This document shows positions 18,142 to 27,243 of a stretch of 64,000 nucleotides of DNA, in pieces. This DNA comes from Rhizobium sp. CCGE531. Lineage in GTDB: Bacteria; Pseudomonadota; Alphaproteobacteria; Rhizobiales; Rhizobiaceae. Positions within the stretch are counted from its first letter, which is position 1. Each line of letters begins with the position of its first letter. The translations under genes and the position numbers were made by a program. The stretch is taken from the NCBI RefSeq assembly GCF_003627795.1, contig NZ_CP032684.1, forward strand, positions 3,325,001 to 3,389,000, in the 5' to 3' direction. The notes under the pieces were generated by a model. That model had not been told where the DNA came from. It saw only the letters and a list, made by a program, of their open reading frames with translations, and searched no databases.

Positions 18142-18669
18142 TCATATTCTCTGCGTGACCGTCGCCAGCGCTCGCTTGAAGGCCTTGGCGAAGCTCTCGC
18201 GATCCTCCGGATTGAGGAAGGAGCCGACATCGGTGTCGTGGCTCCTGTCGCGGACGTGCATCGACACGACCCCGATCTCGCGATGGCGGCGAACGAGGAA
18301 GCGCGTCCAGAACGGGTTGAAATCGTGCTCCACCATCCGCCCGGTCGGCGAGAACTTGCGGATGGAAACATTGGTGCGCGACACGGTGACTTCTTCCCGC
18401 ACGCGGCCCGAACGGTAATTCAGCCAGAAGGCGCCGTAGAGCAGAACGAGATCGCCGCCGAAGAAGATGCCGATCGGCCAGGCTCCACGGCTGATGAACA
18501 GGACGCTGTAGACCAGACAGAAGATGCCCGCCAAGGCCAGCATGACCCTAAACCCCTTTCGCCCCAGCGAGCGATGAGGGAACAATTCGGCAGCGAAGAC
18601 CGGCCTGTTGCCGTCTGCCGCCGTATCGGCGTTGCGTTCCGTCATAGGAGTTGAGTATAGGTCGTTCAT
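18142..18669 (-). CDS. DUF2244 family membrane protein
   Basis: 175 residues from ATG 18669; a second ATG at 18645 would give 167. Two membrane segments (about residues 42-62 and 66-88 of the longer form) are followed by a cytoplasmic domain with REEVTVSRTNVSIRKFSPTG and FLVRRHREIGVVSMHVRDRSHDTDVGSFLNPEDRESFAKAFKRAL, as in DUF2244. Function unknown. The ATG at 18669 shares two bases (CAT/ATG overlap) with the start codon of the divergent endonuclease III gene, so the two start sites cannot be translated from shared leader RNA; the 18645 start may be the real one. Confidence 0.75.
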   Translation of the reverse strand: MNDLYSTPMTERNADTAADGNRPVFAAELFPHRSLGRKGFRVMLALAGIFCLVYSVLFISRGAWPIGIFFGGDLVLLYGAFWLNYRSGRVREEVTVSRTNVSIRKFSPTGRMVEHDFNPFWTRFLVRRHREIGVVSMHVRDRSHDTDVGSFLNPEDRESFAKAFKRALATVTQRI

Positions 18670-19447
18670 GGCAAATCCCAAGATCAGATCCAGCGCCCAA
18701 ACCGCGAAAAAGTCAAATGCGACCGCAGGCCGCAAGCCGACCGGAAAGAGCCTCTATTCCAAGGCCGACCTGGAAGAGATCTTCCGCCGCTTCTCCATCC
18801 AGCGGCCGGAGCCGAAGGGCGAGCTGGAGCACGTCAATCCCTTCACGCTTGTTGTCGCCGTGGCGCTATCGGCGCAGGCGACCGACGCCGGCGTCAACAA
18901 GGCGACGCGCGCCCTCTTCGCCGTCGCCGATACCCCGCGAAAGATGCTCGATCTCGGCGAGGAGCGCATCCGCGAATACATCAAGACGATCGGCCTTTAC
19001 CGCAACAAGGCGAAGAACGTCGTCGCCCTGTCTGAAAAGCTGATCACGGATTTCGGCGGCGAAGTGCCGCGAACGCGCGAAGAGCTGATGACCTTGCCGG
19101 GCGTCGGCCGCAAAACCGCGAACGTCGTGCTGTCCATGGCTTTCGGCCAAGCGACGATGGCCGTCGACACGCACATCTTCCGCATCGCCAACCGGTTGCT
19201 GCTGGCGCCGGGCAAGACGCCTGATGAAGTCGAACAGCGGCTGATGAAGATCATCCCCGATCAATATCTCTATCATGCGCATCATTGGCTGATCCTGCAC
19301 GGGCGCTATTGCTGCAAGGCGCGCAAACCGGAATGCGAACGCTGCGTCATTGCCGACCTCTGTCGCTCGCCGGAAAAGACCTGGGATATCCCCGCCCCTC
19401 TGGTCGAACTGCCGGCTCAGATCATCGGCGCGGAAGCGGCAGGCTAG
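18668..19447 (+). CDS. nth: Endonuclease III (base-excision repair DNA glycosylase/AP lyase)
   Basis: 259 residues from ATG 18668. An extra basic N-terminus of about 35 residues (KIRSSAQTAKKSNATAGRKPTGK) precedes the core. Helix-hairpin-helix LPGVGRKTANVVLS (about 145-158) with the catalytic lysine, catalytic Asp in VDTHIFRIANRL (about 167-178), and the 4Fe-4S cluster loop C-x6-C-x2-C-x5-C (CKARKPECERCVIADLC, about 217-233). It excises oxidised pyrimidines. The gene ends inside a 105-bp repeat. Confidence 0.95.
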   Translation: MANPKIRSSAQTAKKSNATAGRKPTGKSLYSKADLEEIFRRFSIQRPEPKGELEHVNPFTLVVAVALSAQATDAGVNKATRALFAVADTPRKMLDLGEERIREYIKTIGLYRNKAKNVVALSEKLITDFGGEVPRTREELMTLPGVGRKTANVVLSMAFGQATMAVDTHIFRIANRLLLAPGKTPDEVEQRLMKIIPDQYLYHAHHWLILHGRYCCKARKPECERCVIADLCRSPEKTWDIPAPLVELPAQIIGAEAAG

Positions 19448-19551
19448 AGCAAATCCAGGAAAAGTGCGTAGCGGTTTTCCGTCCGGAATCGCGAGACAAC
19501 AAAGAGATAGAGCGGCTCAGCTATTCCGTGAAAAGCTGAGCCGCTCTAGGC
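19446..19551. repeat. 105-bp double-hairpin repeat, copy 1
   Basis: Starts AGGCTAGAGCAAATCCAGGA. First hairpin: CAAATCC-A-GGAAAA ... TTTTCC-GTCC-GGAATCG (outer arms slightly decayed). Second: GAGCGGCTCAGC / GCTGAGCCGCTC, a perfect 12-bp stem. Further copies at 58725-58828 and 59686-59790. It lies between convergent nth and cysZ-like genes and could serve as a bidirectional terminator. Confidence 0.85.
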
Positions 19552-20268
19552 CTGTCTTAGCCGCACGCTCGTCTCCTTATGCGAGATCAGCTTGTGCAGA
19601 TGCACCATCATGCCCGCGGCAAACAGCGGCGTCAGCAGGTTGAGAAACGGGATCGCCAGAAAGGCCGCGATCACCAGGCCGGCGAGGAAGACTGTGAAGG
19701 CGTGCTTGACGCGGAACTTGCGCGCCTCGTCCGGCGAGCGAAAGCGCATGGCGGCGAATTCGAAAAACTCCCGACCGAGCAGATAGCCGTTCACCAGGAA
19801 GAAGGCGACGAGATTGACGCCCGGAATGAACAGCAGAAACAGCGCCACGATATTGCCGACGATGACGACGCCGAGAAACCGTACGGAGCTTTTCATCGCC
19901 GCGGCGATCGGCATCGCCGTTCCGGGCGCATCGCCCGGATAGTCGCGCCGTTCCACCACCTCGGCGACATCATCGAGAAAGAGGCCCGCGATCAATGCCG
20001 TCACCGGCGAGATCAACAGCGCCATCGCCAGGGCCAGGACAATGCCGGCAAAGATGGCAAGGAAGAGCGCAAGCCAGCTCGTCCAGTCCGCTGTCGATGG
20101 CATGAAGCCTTGCAGCCAGGGCAGGACGAAAGAGTTGAACACGCCGCGCAGCGCAAACCAGAGTGCTACCAGCGCCAGCAAAGTCAGGCCCAGAACCTTC
20201 CAGAAAACCTTGCGCGTCTCCGGCGCAAAGAGATTGGTAAGGGAAAGACGTGCGGCAAGGATAATCAT
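19546..20268 (-). CDS. CysZ/EI24-like membrane protein
   Basis: 240 residues with four or more long hydrophobic segments (about 20-45, 62-88, 125-150, 195-225). It matches the EI24/CysZ family, whose E. coli member takes up sulfate for cysteine synthesis; family clues are LIAGLFLDDVAEVVERRDYPG (about 94-114) and GRE-FFEFAAMRFRSPDEAR (about 163-184). No sulfur gene lies nearby, so the transport role is only by family. Upstream is an AT-rich gap of 255 bp shared with the divergent RpiR regulator. Confidence 0.75.
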   Translation of the reverse strand: MIILAARLSLTNLFAPETRKVFWKVLGLTLLALVALWFALRGVFNSFVLPWLQGFMPSTADWTSWLALFLAIFAGIVLALAMALLISPVTALIAGLFLDDVAEVVERRDYPGDAPGTAMPIAAAMKSSVRFLGVVIVGNIVALFLLFIPGVNLVAFFLVNGYLLGREFFEFAAMRFRSPDEARKFRVKHAFTVFLAGLVIAAFLAIPFLNLLTPLFAAGMMVHLHKLISHKETSVRLRQA

Positions 20269-20375
20269 TCGGTCGACCTCTTTTGGTGGCAGATGAACAC
20301 CTAGGACGTGGTTGCACCGATATCAATATCTCGCGTCGGTATATGAATGTGTTCAATTAAAAATTTGAATTATTG

Positions 20376-20399
20376 TAATATATTTTACACTAATATATT
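20376..20399. promoter_or_regulatory. Tandem AT-rich direct repeat in divergent promoter region
   Basis: TAATATATT occurs twice with a 6-base spacer (period 15) in the very AT-rich 20340-20400 segment between the cysZ-like and RpiR genes. It may be promoter or regulator-binding DNA; no canonical -35 was clear. Confidence 0.3.
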
Positions 20400-20523
20400 C
20401 TGTTCGCCACATTAAGAACAACAATCGAAACAAGACCGACCGCTCGATTAGATTTGAATGAGCGATTGAACCAGGAAATGGCGCAGCCGAACATCGGAAA
20501 GACCATCGACGAGGCATAAAAAT

Positions 20524-21375
20524 TTGGAAGACCTTAGCCAGAAACTTAGACAATATATCAAGATCGGCACGCCAGCCGAGCGAAGAATTGCTAAGTATTT
20601 CTCAGAGCATCTGAATGAACTACCGTTCGAAACGGCTTCCTCGGTCGCCGACAGGCTGGAGCTGAGCCCGATGACGGTAGGACGGTTCCTGCGGTCTCTC
20701 GGTTATCATGGTCTGGATGGGATCAAGGTGCATCTCAAGGAAAATGCGCCCACGTTTACGTCACCGTTGCCTAACATTCTCGAGCAGCTTCAGAAAGACG
20801 CCAGCGAAGGTCGTCCGCTTGCGACCCAGATCGCCGAACAGGTCGAAATGCTGCAGCATATCTACAACCTCGCCAGCCAGCCGCAGTGGCGGGAGGCGGC
20901 CACGACCATCCTGTCTGCTGGCAATGTCTTCGTCGCCGCCCATCCCAGCCTCGCGGGAATTGGGCGCCACTTCTGCGACCGCCTGACCTTTGCCCGCGAT
21001 CAGGTCCTGTTTCTCGACGGAGCCAATGGCAGCTATATCGAACTGTTCGGCGAGCGGTCCGAAGACGGACTGTTTGTCATCATCGATTCGCCGCGCTTCG
21101 TTTCGTCTCGCCTGCTGGCCCGCTCCGCGCGCCGGTCCGGATGCAAGGTGCTGCTGGTAACAGGTCAATTTACCGAATGGGCGCATGAATTCGCAAACAT
21201 CACGCTGTCACTGCCGCCGCAGCGGGCCAATAGCCGCGAAAACCTCGCGGCCATAATGTCGCTGCTAGAATATCTGGCCGTAACCGTCATTCAGGCCGCC
21301 GGCGAGACAGCCGAAACCAGAATTCGCCGCATAGAAGAACTTCAGGGCATGTTCGCCCACGCGCCGCTCCGGTAA
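20524..21375 (+). CDS. RpiR-family (HTH + SIS domain) transcriptional regulator
   Basis: 283 residues if translation starts at TTG 20524, the first usable codon after an in-frame stop at 20467; GACGAGG lies ahead of it. N-terminal RpiR helix-turn-helix (about 1-80; FETASSVADRLELSPMTVGRFLRSLGYHGLDGIKVHLK). C-terminal SIS sugar-phosphate isomerase domain (about 125-265; AGNVFVAAHPSLAGIGRHF, FVIIDSPRFVSSRLLARSARRSGCKVLLVTG). Convergent with the FGGY kinase (5-bp gap), so it may sense a pentulose phosphate, but whether it controls that operon cannot be told. Confidence 0.8.
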   Translation: MEDLSQKLRQYIKIGTPAERRIAKYFSEHLNELPFETASSVADRLELSPMTVGRFLRSLGYHGLDGIKVHLKENAPTFTSPLPNILEQLQKDASEGRPLATQIAEQVEMLQHIYNLASQPQWREAATTILSAGNVFVAAHPSLAGIGRHFCDRLTFARDQVLFLDGANGSYIELFGERSEDGLFVIIDSPRFVSSRLLARSARRSGCKVLLVTGQFTEWAHEFANITLSLPPQRANSRENLAAIMSLLEYLAVTVIQAAGETAETRIRRIEELQGMFAHAPLR

Positions 21376-21380
21376 GCGCC

Positions 21381-22964
21381 CTACTCCATGGCGTCCAATT
21401 CGGCGCGATGCCGGTACATGGCAAGGAAGCGGCGATAATCGCGATCGTAGAACGCCTTCTTTTCTGGGTTCGGCAGCCGCTCGTGACCGCCCGGATACAT
21501 CGCGACGCCGGCCGCGCCCAGGCTTTCATGCAGGCCGCAGGAGACGGAAGCGGCGATCGCCGTGCCCAGCAGCACCGTCTCGTTCATCTTCGGGATCACG
21601 ACCTTGCAGCCGGTCACGTCGGAATAGAGCTCCATAAGCAGCGAATTCTTCACGTGGCCGCCGGCCACATGCAGCGTGTCGGGCACATAGCCGTAATCCC
21701 GCATTCGCTCCAGGATGTGACGGATGCCGAGCGCAATGCCGACGCTCGTTCGCCAGTAGAGCCGGCAGAGACCGTCAAAGGAAGCATCCAGCGTCATGCC
21801 GCTGATGACGCCCAATGCATGCGGATCGGCAAGCGGTGAGCGGTTGCCGTGAAAATCGGGCAGAATATGGATGCGTCCGCCGAGAGAATCGCCTTCGGCA
21901 AGCCGTAATTCCGCGATCCGCCGGACGATGCGGTCATGCAATGCCGCCGTCGGGGACCCGCCGGCCGCATGCATGCTGACGATATGATCGAGCAGCGCAC
22001 CCGTTGCCGACTGTCCGGCTTCGGCAAGCCACATGCCCGGAAAGACGGCCTCGTAATAAGGGCCCCACATGCCCGTGCTGCGCTTGCGCTCGCGCGCAAA
22101 GGAAACGACACAGCTCGAGGTCCCGGCAATCAGCGCCAGTTGATGTTCCAGCATGCCGGTATCACCGGCATGGGCGGCAAGCGCACCCAGCGCGCCGGCA
22201 TAGGCATCGATCATGCCCGCGCCGACATGGCAGGCGCGACCAAGCCCCAGCGCGTCGGCGGCCTCGGCCGTCAATGTGCCGATACTCCTGCCAACGGCAA
22301 CGCTCTCTTCGGGCAGGCTACCGCGCTCGCGCAGGTCGCCAAGGCCGATCACATTGAGAAAATCGGCCTGCCAGCCTGGCTCGCGATGCGCGAGATAGTT
22401 CCATTTCGCCACCAGGGTGGAGCGCGACCGGGCAAGCGAACCGGTTGCCTTCCACGTCATAAAATCGGCAAGGTCGAAGAAATAACCGGCCTCAGCCCAG
22501 CTTTCCGGCAGGTTCTCCTTCAGCCACATCAGCTTGGGCATTTCCATTTCCGGCGACATGAACTCGCCGGAATAATCCAGAACCTCGTGCTTCGTCGCCG
22601 TGCAATAATCCGCCTCGGCAAGCGCGCGGTGATCGAGCCAGACGATGGTGTCGAACCGCTTCTCGCCATCCGTGGAAACGGTGAGCTGCGCGCCATCGCG
22701 ATCGCGCACGACCAATGAGCAGGTCGCATCGAAACCGATCGCGCCGATGACGGACGCATCGACGCCGGACGCCTTCACCGCCGCGCGAACGGCTGCACAG
22801 ACGGATGCCCATATATCTTCGGAATCATGCTCGGCGTGGTTTTCACGCGGACGATTCATCTGGATCGGATGTTCGCCTTTTCCCAGCAGTGAGCCGCTCG
22901 CCGTGAAGACACCGGCGCGCGCGCTGCCTGTGCCGATATCGACCGCAACCACGTGATCACGCAT
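21381..22964 (-). CDS. FGGY carbohydrate kinase, D-ribulokinase type
   Basis: 527 residues. N-terminal phosphate-1 motif VAVDIGTGSARAGVF (about 6-20), then GFDATCSLV (about 78-86): the TCSLV signature marks the D-ribulokinase group of FGGY kinases. Later IAGTSSCVVSF (about 277-287) and VAGGHVKNSLLMELYSDVTG (about 427-446) are the ATP-binding signatures. Expected to phosphorylate a pentulose, D-ribulose or close relative, made by the polyol dehydrogenase at 23759-25240. Last gene of the leftward polyol operon. Confidence 0.85.
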   Translation of the reverse strand: MRDHVVAVDIGTGSARAGVFTASGSLLGKGEHPIQMNRPRENHAEHDSEDIWASVCAAVRAAVKASGVDASVIGAIGFDATCSLVVRDRDGAQLTVSTDGEKRFDTIVWLDHRALAEADYCTATKHEVLDYSGEFMSPEMEMPKLMWLKENLPESWAEAGYFFDLADFMTWKATGSLARSRSTLVAKWNYLAHREPGWQADFLNVIGLGDLRERGSLPEESVAVGRSIGTLTAEAADALGLGRACHVGAGMIDAYAGALGALAAHAGDTGMLEHQLALIAGTSSCVVSFARERKRSTGMWGPYYEAVFPGMWLAEAGQSATGALLDHIVSMHAAGGSPTAALHDRIVRRIAELRLAEGDSLGGRIHILPDFHGNRSPLADPHALGVISGMTLDASFDGLCRLYWRTSVGIALGIRHILERMRDYGYVPDTLHVAGGHVKNSLLMELYSDVTGCKVVIPKMNETVLLGTAIAASVSCGLHESLGAAGVAMYPGGHERLPNPEKKAFYDRDYRRFLAMYRHRAELDAME

Positions 22965-22984
22965 GCAAAAGAGGTCCCGACCAC

Positions 22985-23662
22985 TTATCTCTTGTTGCGG
23001 ACAAGTTGTATCAATTCCGGCATCGCGTCAAACACGACTTCCGGCGAAAGCTGCTCCAGCTCCGCCCGATAACTCGGTGAATGCGCATGCGAACCGCCAG
23101 TGAAGGCAAAGACCGTCATGCCGGCCGCGCGCGCTGCCGTGATGCCCGCCGGGCTGTCTTCCACGACGATGCAATCCTTCGGCGGCACACCCATCTTTTC
23201 AGCGGCATAAAGGAAGAGATCCGGCGCGGGCTTGCCGCGCTTGACCATGGTGGCGCTGAAGATGTTCGGCTCGAGCTTATCCAGAAGGCCGGTCACGCCG
23301 AGCGAGAGGCGGATGCGTTCCAGCTGGCTAGACGAGGCGACGCAGCGCGGAAGCTTGAGCACATCCAGCGTCGCCGCAATGCCGTCGATCGGCTTCAATT
23401 CGTGCTTGAAGCGTTCGTAGAGATCGTTGCGGATACGATCAAGGAATGGCTGGTCGATGAAGACATCGAACTCCGTCTGCATCGTGTCGACCAGTGTCGC
23501 CAGGCTCTTGCCGAGGAAGCGGCTATAGACATCCTCCTCGCTCATCTCGACGCCGACATCATGCATCGCCTGGATGAGCACGCCGACCGATAGCGGCTCG
23601 CTGTCGACAAGCACGCCGTCGCAATCGAAGATTACGAGCCCTGTTCCCTCACCCGCCATCAC
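22985..23662 (-). CDS. HAD-superfamily hydrolase (phosphoglycolate-phosphatase/beta-phosphoglucomutase-like)
   Basis: 225 residues: motif I IFDCDGVLVDSEPL (about 9-22) with both catalytic aspartates, motif II ASSSQ (about 111-115), motif III Lys in KRGKPAPDLFLYAAEKMG (about 142-159), motif IV VVEDSPAGITAA (about 163-174). Subclass I cap. HAD phosphatases of this sort are a standing part of rhizobial polyol operons and probably dephosphorylate a sugar phosphate by-product. It lies after the terminator-like hairpin at 23721-23750, so its expression may be lower than that of the dehydrogenase. Confidence 0.85.
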   Translation of the reverse strand: MMAGEGTGLVIFDCDGVLVDSEPLSVGVLIQAMHDVGVEMSEEDVYSRFLGKSLATLVDTMQTEFDVFIDQPFLDRIRNDLYERFKHELKPIDGIAATLDVLKLPRCVASSSQLERIRLSLGVTGLLDKLEPNIFSATMVKRGKPAPDLFLYAAEKMGVPPKDCIVVEDSPAGITAARAAGMTVFAFTGGSHAHSPSYRAELEQLSPEVVFDAMPELIQLVRNKR

Positions 23663-23720
23663 AGATCCAACCCGAATTCCGTTGTTGTCCCGCCTGCCTG
23701 AATTACGGGCACGGCAATGG

Positions 23721-23750
23721 AAAACGGCCGGAACAGGAGAAGTCCGGCCG
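23721..23750 (-). terminator. Hairpin terminator after the polyol dehydrogenase gene
   Basis: On the minus strand CGGCCGGA / TCCGGCCG (perfect 8-bp stem, 10-base loop) is followed by TTTTCC. It starts 9 bases past the stop codon; downstream HAD and FGGY genes must rely on read-through or their own promoter. Confidence 0.65.
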
Positions 23751-23758
23751 CTCGAAAA

Positions 23759-25240
23759 TTATTCCGCGAGTTTGTTGTCCAAGTATAGCTGCAGGGTGAC
23801 GCGGGTACCCTTTTCCCACAGCGTTTTCAGTGCATGCGCGAAGCGCTTGCGGAAGAGATCCGACTTGGCGACATCGCGGAAGATGTCATCGAAGACGAGG
23901 AAGGCATTCGGATCGTCCTTGGCCTTGAGAGCGGCCTCATGCAGCCGATCGGCGCTGGCATCGTTGAAGACGATCTCCTTGCCACTGTCCGTCTTGCCGG
24001 CAAAATAACGGCACCAGAGAGCGGAAACGAGTGCGAGCCCGACAATGTCCTCGCCGCGGCTGAGCCGATCGGCCGTGGACGGCAGGATGAACTTCGGCTG
24101 GCGGTTGGAGCCGTCCTGCGCGAGGCGCGGAATGGTGTCTGCGATCTTCGGATTGGCGAAGCGCCGCTCGATCAGCTTGAAGTAATCGGCAAGCACCGTA
24201 TTCGGCACCGGCGGGATCACGGGGATGATCTCATCGTTTTCAAGCTTGGCGAGGAAGGCGCGGATCAACGGCTCTTCCATGGCCTCATGCACGAAATGAA
24301 TATCCATCAGCGCCGCCGGATAGGCAATCGCCGCATGGCCGCCATTGAGGATGCGGATCTTCATGTGCTCATAGGGCGTCACGTCGGGCACGAAGGTCAC
24401 GCCGACCTTCTCGAGCGCTGGCCGGCCAGCCGGAAAATTGTCTTCCAGCACCCATTGCTTGAACTCTTCGCAATAGACGGGCCAGTTGTCCTCGATATCG
24501 AAGGCTTCCTTGAGAAAGTCGATCTCTCGCGTGCCCGTTGCCGGCGTGATGCGGTCGACCATGCCGTTCGGGAAGGCGACGTTTGCCGCGATCCATTCGG
24601 CAAAAGCCGGGTCGGAAAGCTTCGCCGTACCGATGACGGCGGCTTTGGTGACGCCGCCATTGTGGGGAATGTTGTCGCAGGACATGACGGTGAAGGGCTG
24701 CAGACCGGCGGCCCGGCGCGCCTTGAGGCCGGCCACGATCAGGCCGAACACCGTCTTCGGCGCATCCGGGTTCTGTCCGTCGGCAGCGATCGCCGGATGG
24801 GCAGGGTTGAACTTGCCCGAAGCATCGATGAAGTAGCCGCCCTCGGTGATCGTCATCGAGACGATGCGGATCGTCGGGTCGGCGAGCTTGGTGATGATGG
24901 CCTTGGCGTCGCCCACCGGCAGGATGTCGATCATCGGTGCGGTCACGCGCGCGGCGGTGCGATTATTGTCCTGCTCGACGACGGTCGTCAGAAAATCCTG
25001 TGCCGCAAGCTTCTCCCGCATGGCCGCATCGGACGGCAGCACGCCCGCGCCGATGATCGCCCAGTCATGAGCCTCTCCGGCATTGAAAAGATCGTCGAGA
25101 TAAACCGCCTGATGGGCGCGATGGAAATTACCGACACCGAAATGCACGATGCCCGCCGAAAGCGATTTCGGATCGTAAGCAGGAATGGCCGCCTTTGCAG
25201 CCGCCTGCTGAAGAGTTGCGAGCGATAATTTGCACGTCAT
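23759..25240 (-). CDS. mtlK: Long-chain polyol dehydrogenase (mannitol 2-dehydrogenase/D-arabinitol dehydrogenase family)
   Basis: 493 residues, the usual length for MtlK/DalD. GIVHFGVGNFHRAHQAVYLDDLF (about 29-51) forms the NAD-binding start, TITEGGYF (about 128-135) and SCDNIPHNGG (about 189-198) follow, and the catalytic K-x4-N-x2-H appears as KIRILNGGHAAIAYP (about 294-308). It oxidises mannitol to fructose, or D-arabinitol to a pentulose; a D-ribulokinase-type kinase in the same operon tilts the case to a pentitol. The symbol follows the S. meliloti smo/mtlK naming and should be taken as family-level. Confidence 0.85.
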   Translation of the reverse strand: MTCKLSLATLQQAAAKAAIPAYDPKSLSAGIVHFGVGNFHRAHQAVYLDDLFNAGEAHDWAIIGAGVLPSDAAMREKLAAQDFLTTVVEQDNNRTAARVTAPMIDILPVGDAKAIITKLADPTIRIVSMTITEGGYFIDASGKFNPAHPAIAADGQNPDAPKTVFGLIVAGLKARRAAGLQPFTVMSCDNIPHNGGVTKAAVIGTAKLSDPAFAEWIAANVAFPNGMVDRITPATGTREIDFLKEAFDIEDNWPVYCEEFKQWVLEDNFPAGRPALEKVGVTFVPDVTPYEHMKIRILNGGHAAIAYPAALMDIHFVHEAMEEPLIRAFLAKLENDEIIPVIPPVPNTVLADYFKLIERRFANPKIADTIPRLAQDGSNRQPKFILPSTADRLSRGEDIVGLALVSALWCRYFAGKTDSGKEIVFNDASADRLHEAALKAKDDPNAFLVFDDIFRDVAKSDLFRKRFAHALKTLWEKGTRVTLQLYLDNKLAE

Positions 25241-25349
25241 GTCTCTCGTCCTTCTGAAGGGTCTCTGGCGCCGGGCGGCTTGGGAAGAGCGCGCCGGCTG
25301 GTATGCTTGCCCGTCCGCGAAGATCGATGCGGGCCGGCGGAGATGCGCT

Positions 25350-25377
25350 GGCCGTGCCCACCCAAGCGCGCACGGCC
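25350..25377 (-). promoter_or_regulatory. Hairpin in the gap between transporter ATPase and dehydrogenase genes
   Basis: GGCCGTGC / GCACGGCC, a perfect 8-bp stem with a 12-base loop, 13-40 bases after the ATPase stop in a 149-bp gap. No U-tract. In related operons the sorbitol dehydrogenase gene smoS lies at this place; nothing of it remains here. Confidence 0.5.
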
Positions 25378-25389
25378 TCGGTTTTCGGC

Positions 25390-26388
25390 TCAGATCGACA
25401 GCCCCTCGGCGTTGAACCGGTGAATATGCGCCTTATCCGGCGTCAGGTAGACGGTATCGCCGGCCCGGGCCGGGAAATCGCCGGAGCCGCGCGCCGTCAC
25501 CGATCCGATCCCGTCGACGTCGATATGCAGGAAAGTGTCGGAGCCGAGATGCTCAGCCACCAGCACCTTGCCCTGCCAGTCGCCCGCAGTGGTCGACAGC
25601 AGGGTATGTTCCGGCCGCACGCCGATCGTGTCGCCGCCAAGGCTCTGCGCATAGGCGCCCTTGACGAAGTTCATTTTCGGCGAGCCGATGAAACCGGCGA
25701 CGAAGAGATTGCGCGGGCTGCGATAGAGCTCCAGCGGCGAACCCACCTGCTCGATATTGCCGCGATTGAGCACGACGATCTTGTCCGCCATGGTCATGGC
25801 TTCGACCTGATCGTGCGTCACGTAGACCATCGTCGTTTTCAGCTGCTGGTGCAGCTCGCTGATCTCGAGACGCATGTTGACGCGCAGTGCCGCATCGAGG
25901 TTCGACAAGGGCTCATCGAAGAGGAAGGCCGCCGGTTGGCGCACGATGGCGCGGCCGATGGCGACGCGCTGGCGCTGGCCGCCGGAAAGCTGGCGCGGCT
26001 TGCGCTCCAGATAATCCGTGAGGTTCAGGACGTGCGCGGCATCCGCGACCTTCTTATCGATTTCCGCCTGCGGCATGTTCGCCATCTTCAGCGGAAAGGC
26101 GATGTTCTTGCGCACGCTCATATGCGGATAAAGCGCGTAGGACTGGAACACCATGGCAAGGCCGCGGTCGGATGGCTTCAAATTGGTGCCGTCCTTGCCG
26201 TCGATGAGGATCTGGCCGCCCGAGACATCTTCGAGGCCGGCGATCAGGCGCAGCAGCGTCGACTTGCCACAGCCGGACGGGCCGACGAACACGACGAACT
26301 CGCCATTGTCGATCTCGAGGTCGATGGAAGGGATGACCTTGGCTTCGCCGAAGACCTTGGAAACTTGCTTGAGAACAATGCTACCCAT
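25390..26388 (-). CDS. smoK: Polyol ABC transporter ATP-binding protein
   Basis: 332 residues: Walker [21 protein letters not shown] (about 33-52), signature [18 protein letters not shown] (about 134-151), Walker [26 protein letters not shown], then a TOBE-type tail with IGVRPEH. MalK/SmoK class. The start is 12 bases after the SmoG-like permease stop. It powers import of a polyol through the two permeases upstream. Confidence 0.9.
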   Translation of the reverse strand: MGSIVLKQVSKVFGEAKVIPSIDLEIDNGEFVVFVGPSGCGKSTLLRLIAGLEDVSGGQILIDGKDGTNLKPSDRGLAMVFQSYALYPHMSVRKNIAFPLKMANMPQAEIDKKVADAAHVLNLTDYLERKPRQLSGGQRQRVAIGRAIVRQPAAFLFDEPLSNLDAALRVNMRLEISELHQQLKTTMVYVTHDQVEAMTMADKIVVLNRGNIEQVGSPLELYRSPRNLFVAGFIGSPKMNFVKGAYAQSLGGDTIGVRPEHTLLSTTAGDWQGKVLVAEHLGSDTFLHIDVDGIGSVTARGSGDFPARAGDTVYLTPDKAHIHRFNAEGLSI

Positions 26389-26399
26389 GCTTGTATTCC

Positions 26400-27242
26400 T
26401 TACTTAACCGCGCCGAAGGTGAGGCCGCGAACGAGTTGTTTCTGGCTGAACCAGCCGAGGATCAGGATCGGAGCGATCGCCATGGTCGATGCCGCCGAAA
26501 GCTTGGCATAGAACAGGCCCTCCGGACTGGAATAGGAGGCGATGAACGTGCTCAGCGGCGCCGCGTCGACGGCGGAGAGATTGAGTGTCCAGAAGGCCTC
26601 GTTCCACGCGAGGATGATGTTGAGCAACATCGTCGAGGCAAGGCCGGGGATCGCCATCGGCGTCAGGACATAGATGATCTCTTTTGCCAGCGTCGCGCCG
26701 TCCATGCGAGCCGCTTCGAGGATTTCGCCGGGGATTTCCTTGAAGTAGGTATAGAGCATCCAGACGATGATCGGCAGGTTGATGAGCATCAGGACGATCA
26801 CCATGCCCAGCCGGCTGGCGAACTGGTTGTTCAGGAGACCGAAGCTCTGGAACAGCAGATAGATCGGGATGAAGGCGCCGACCGGCGGCATCATCTTCGT
26901 CGACAGCATCCACATCAAGACGTCCTTGGTCCGCTTGGTCGGCGAGAAAGCCATGGCCCAGGCGGCCGGTACTGCGACGAGCAGGCCGAGAATGGTCGAA
27001 CCGAAGGCGATGATGACCGAATTGCCGAAGTGGAGGAAGTAATCCGAGCGCGACTGCACCTCGAAATAATTCTCCAGCGTCCAGTGGAAGAAGAGGAACT
27101 GCGGCGGCGAGGCGATAGCGTCGCCCTCCGTCTTGAAGCTCGTCAGGATCGTCCACAGGATGGGGAAGAAGATGAGGATTGCGACGATCCAGGCGGCGAT
27201 CGAAACGGCGATCTTGCGTTGCGTGGTGATCTTGCGTGCCAT
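26400..27242 (-). CDS. smoG: Polyol ABC transporter permease (SmoG-like)
   Basis: 280 residues, six membrane segments (first about 10-32). EAA loop [32 protein letters not shown] (about 165-196) contacts the ATPase; the C-terminus [12 protein letters not shown] is the MalG-family end. One base separates its start from the stop of the SmoF-like gene. Confidence 0.9.
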   Translation of the reverse strand: MARKITTQRKIAVSIAAWIVAILIFFPILWTILTSFKTEGDAIASPPQFLFFHWTLENYFEVQSRSDYFLHFGNSVIIAFGSTILGLLVAVPAAWAMAFSPTKRTKDVLMWMLSTKMMPPVGAFIPIYLLFQSFGLLNNQFASRLGMVIVLMLINLPIIVWMLYTYFKEIPGEILEAARMDGATLAKEIIYVLTPMAIPGLASTMLLNIILAWNEAFWTLNLSAVDAAPLSTFIASYSSPEGLFYAKLSAASTMAIAPILILGWFSQKQLVRGLTFGAVK

Positions 27243-27243
27243 C

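Noticed and set aside
23834..25228. 464-codon frame antisense to the polyol dehydrogenase
   Set aside because: Shadow frame with the usual high-GC bias; no domain.
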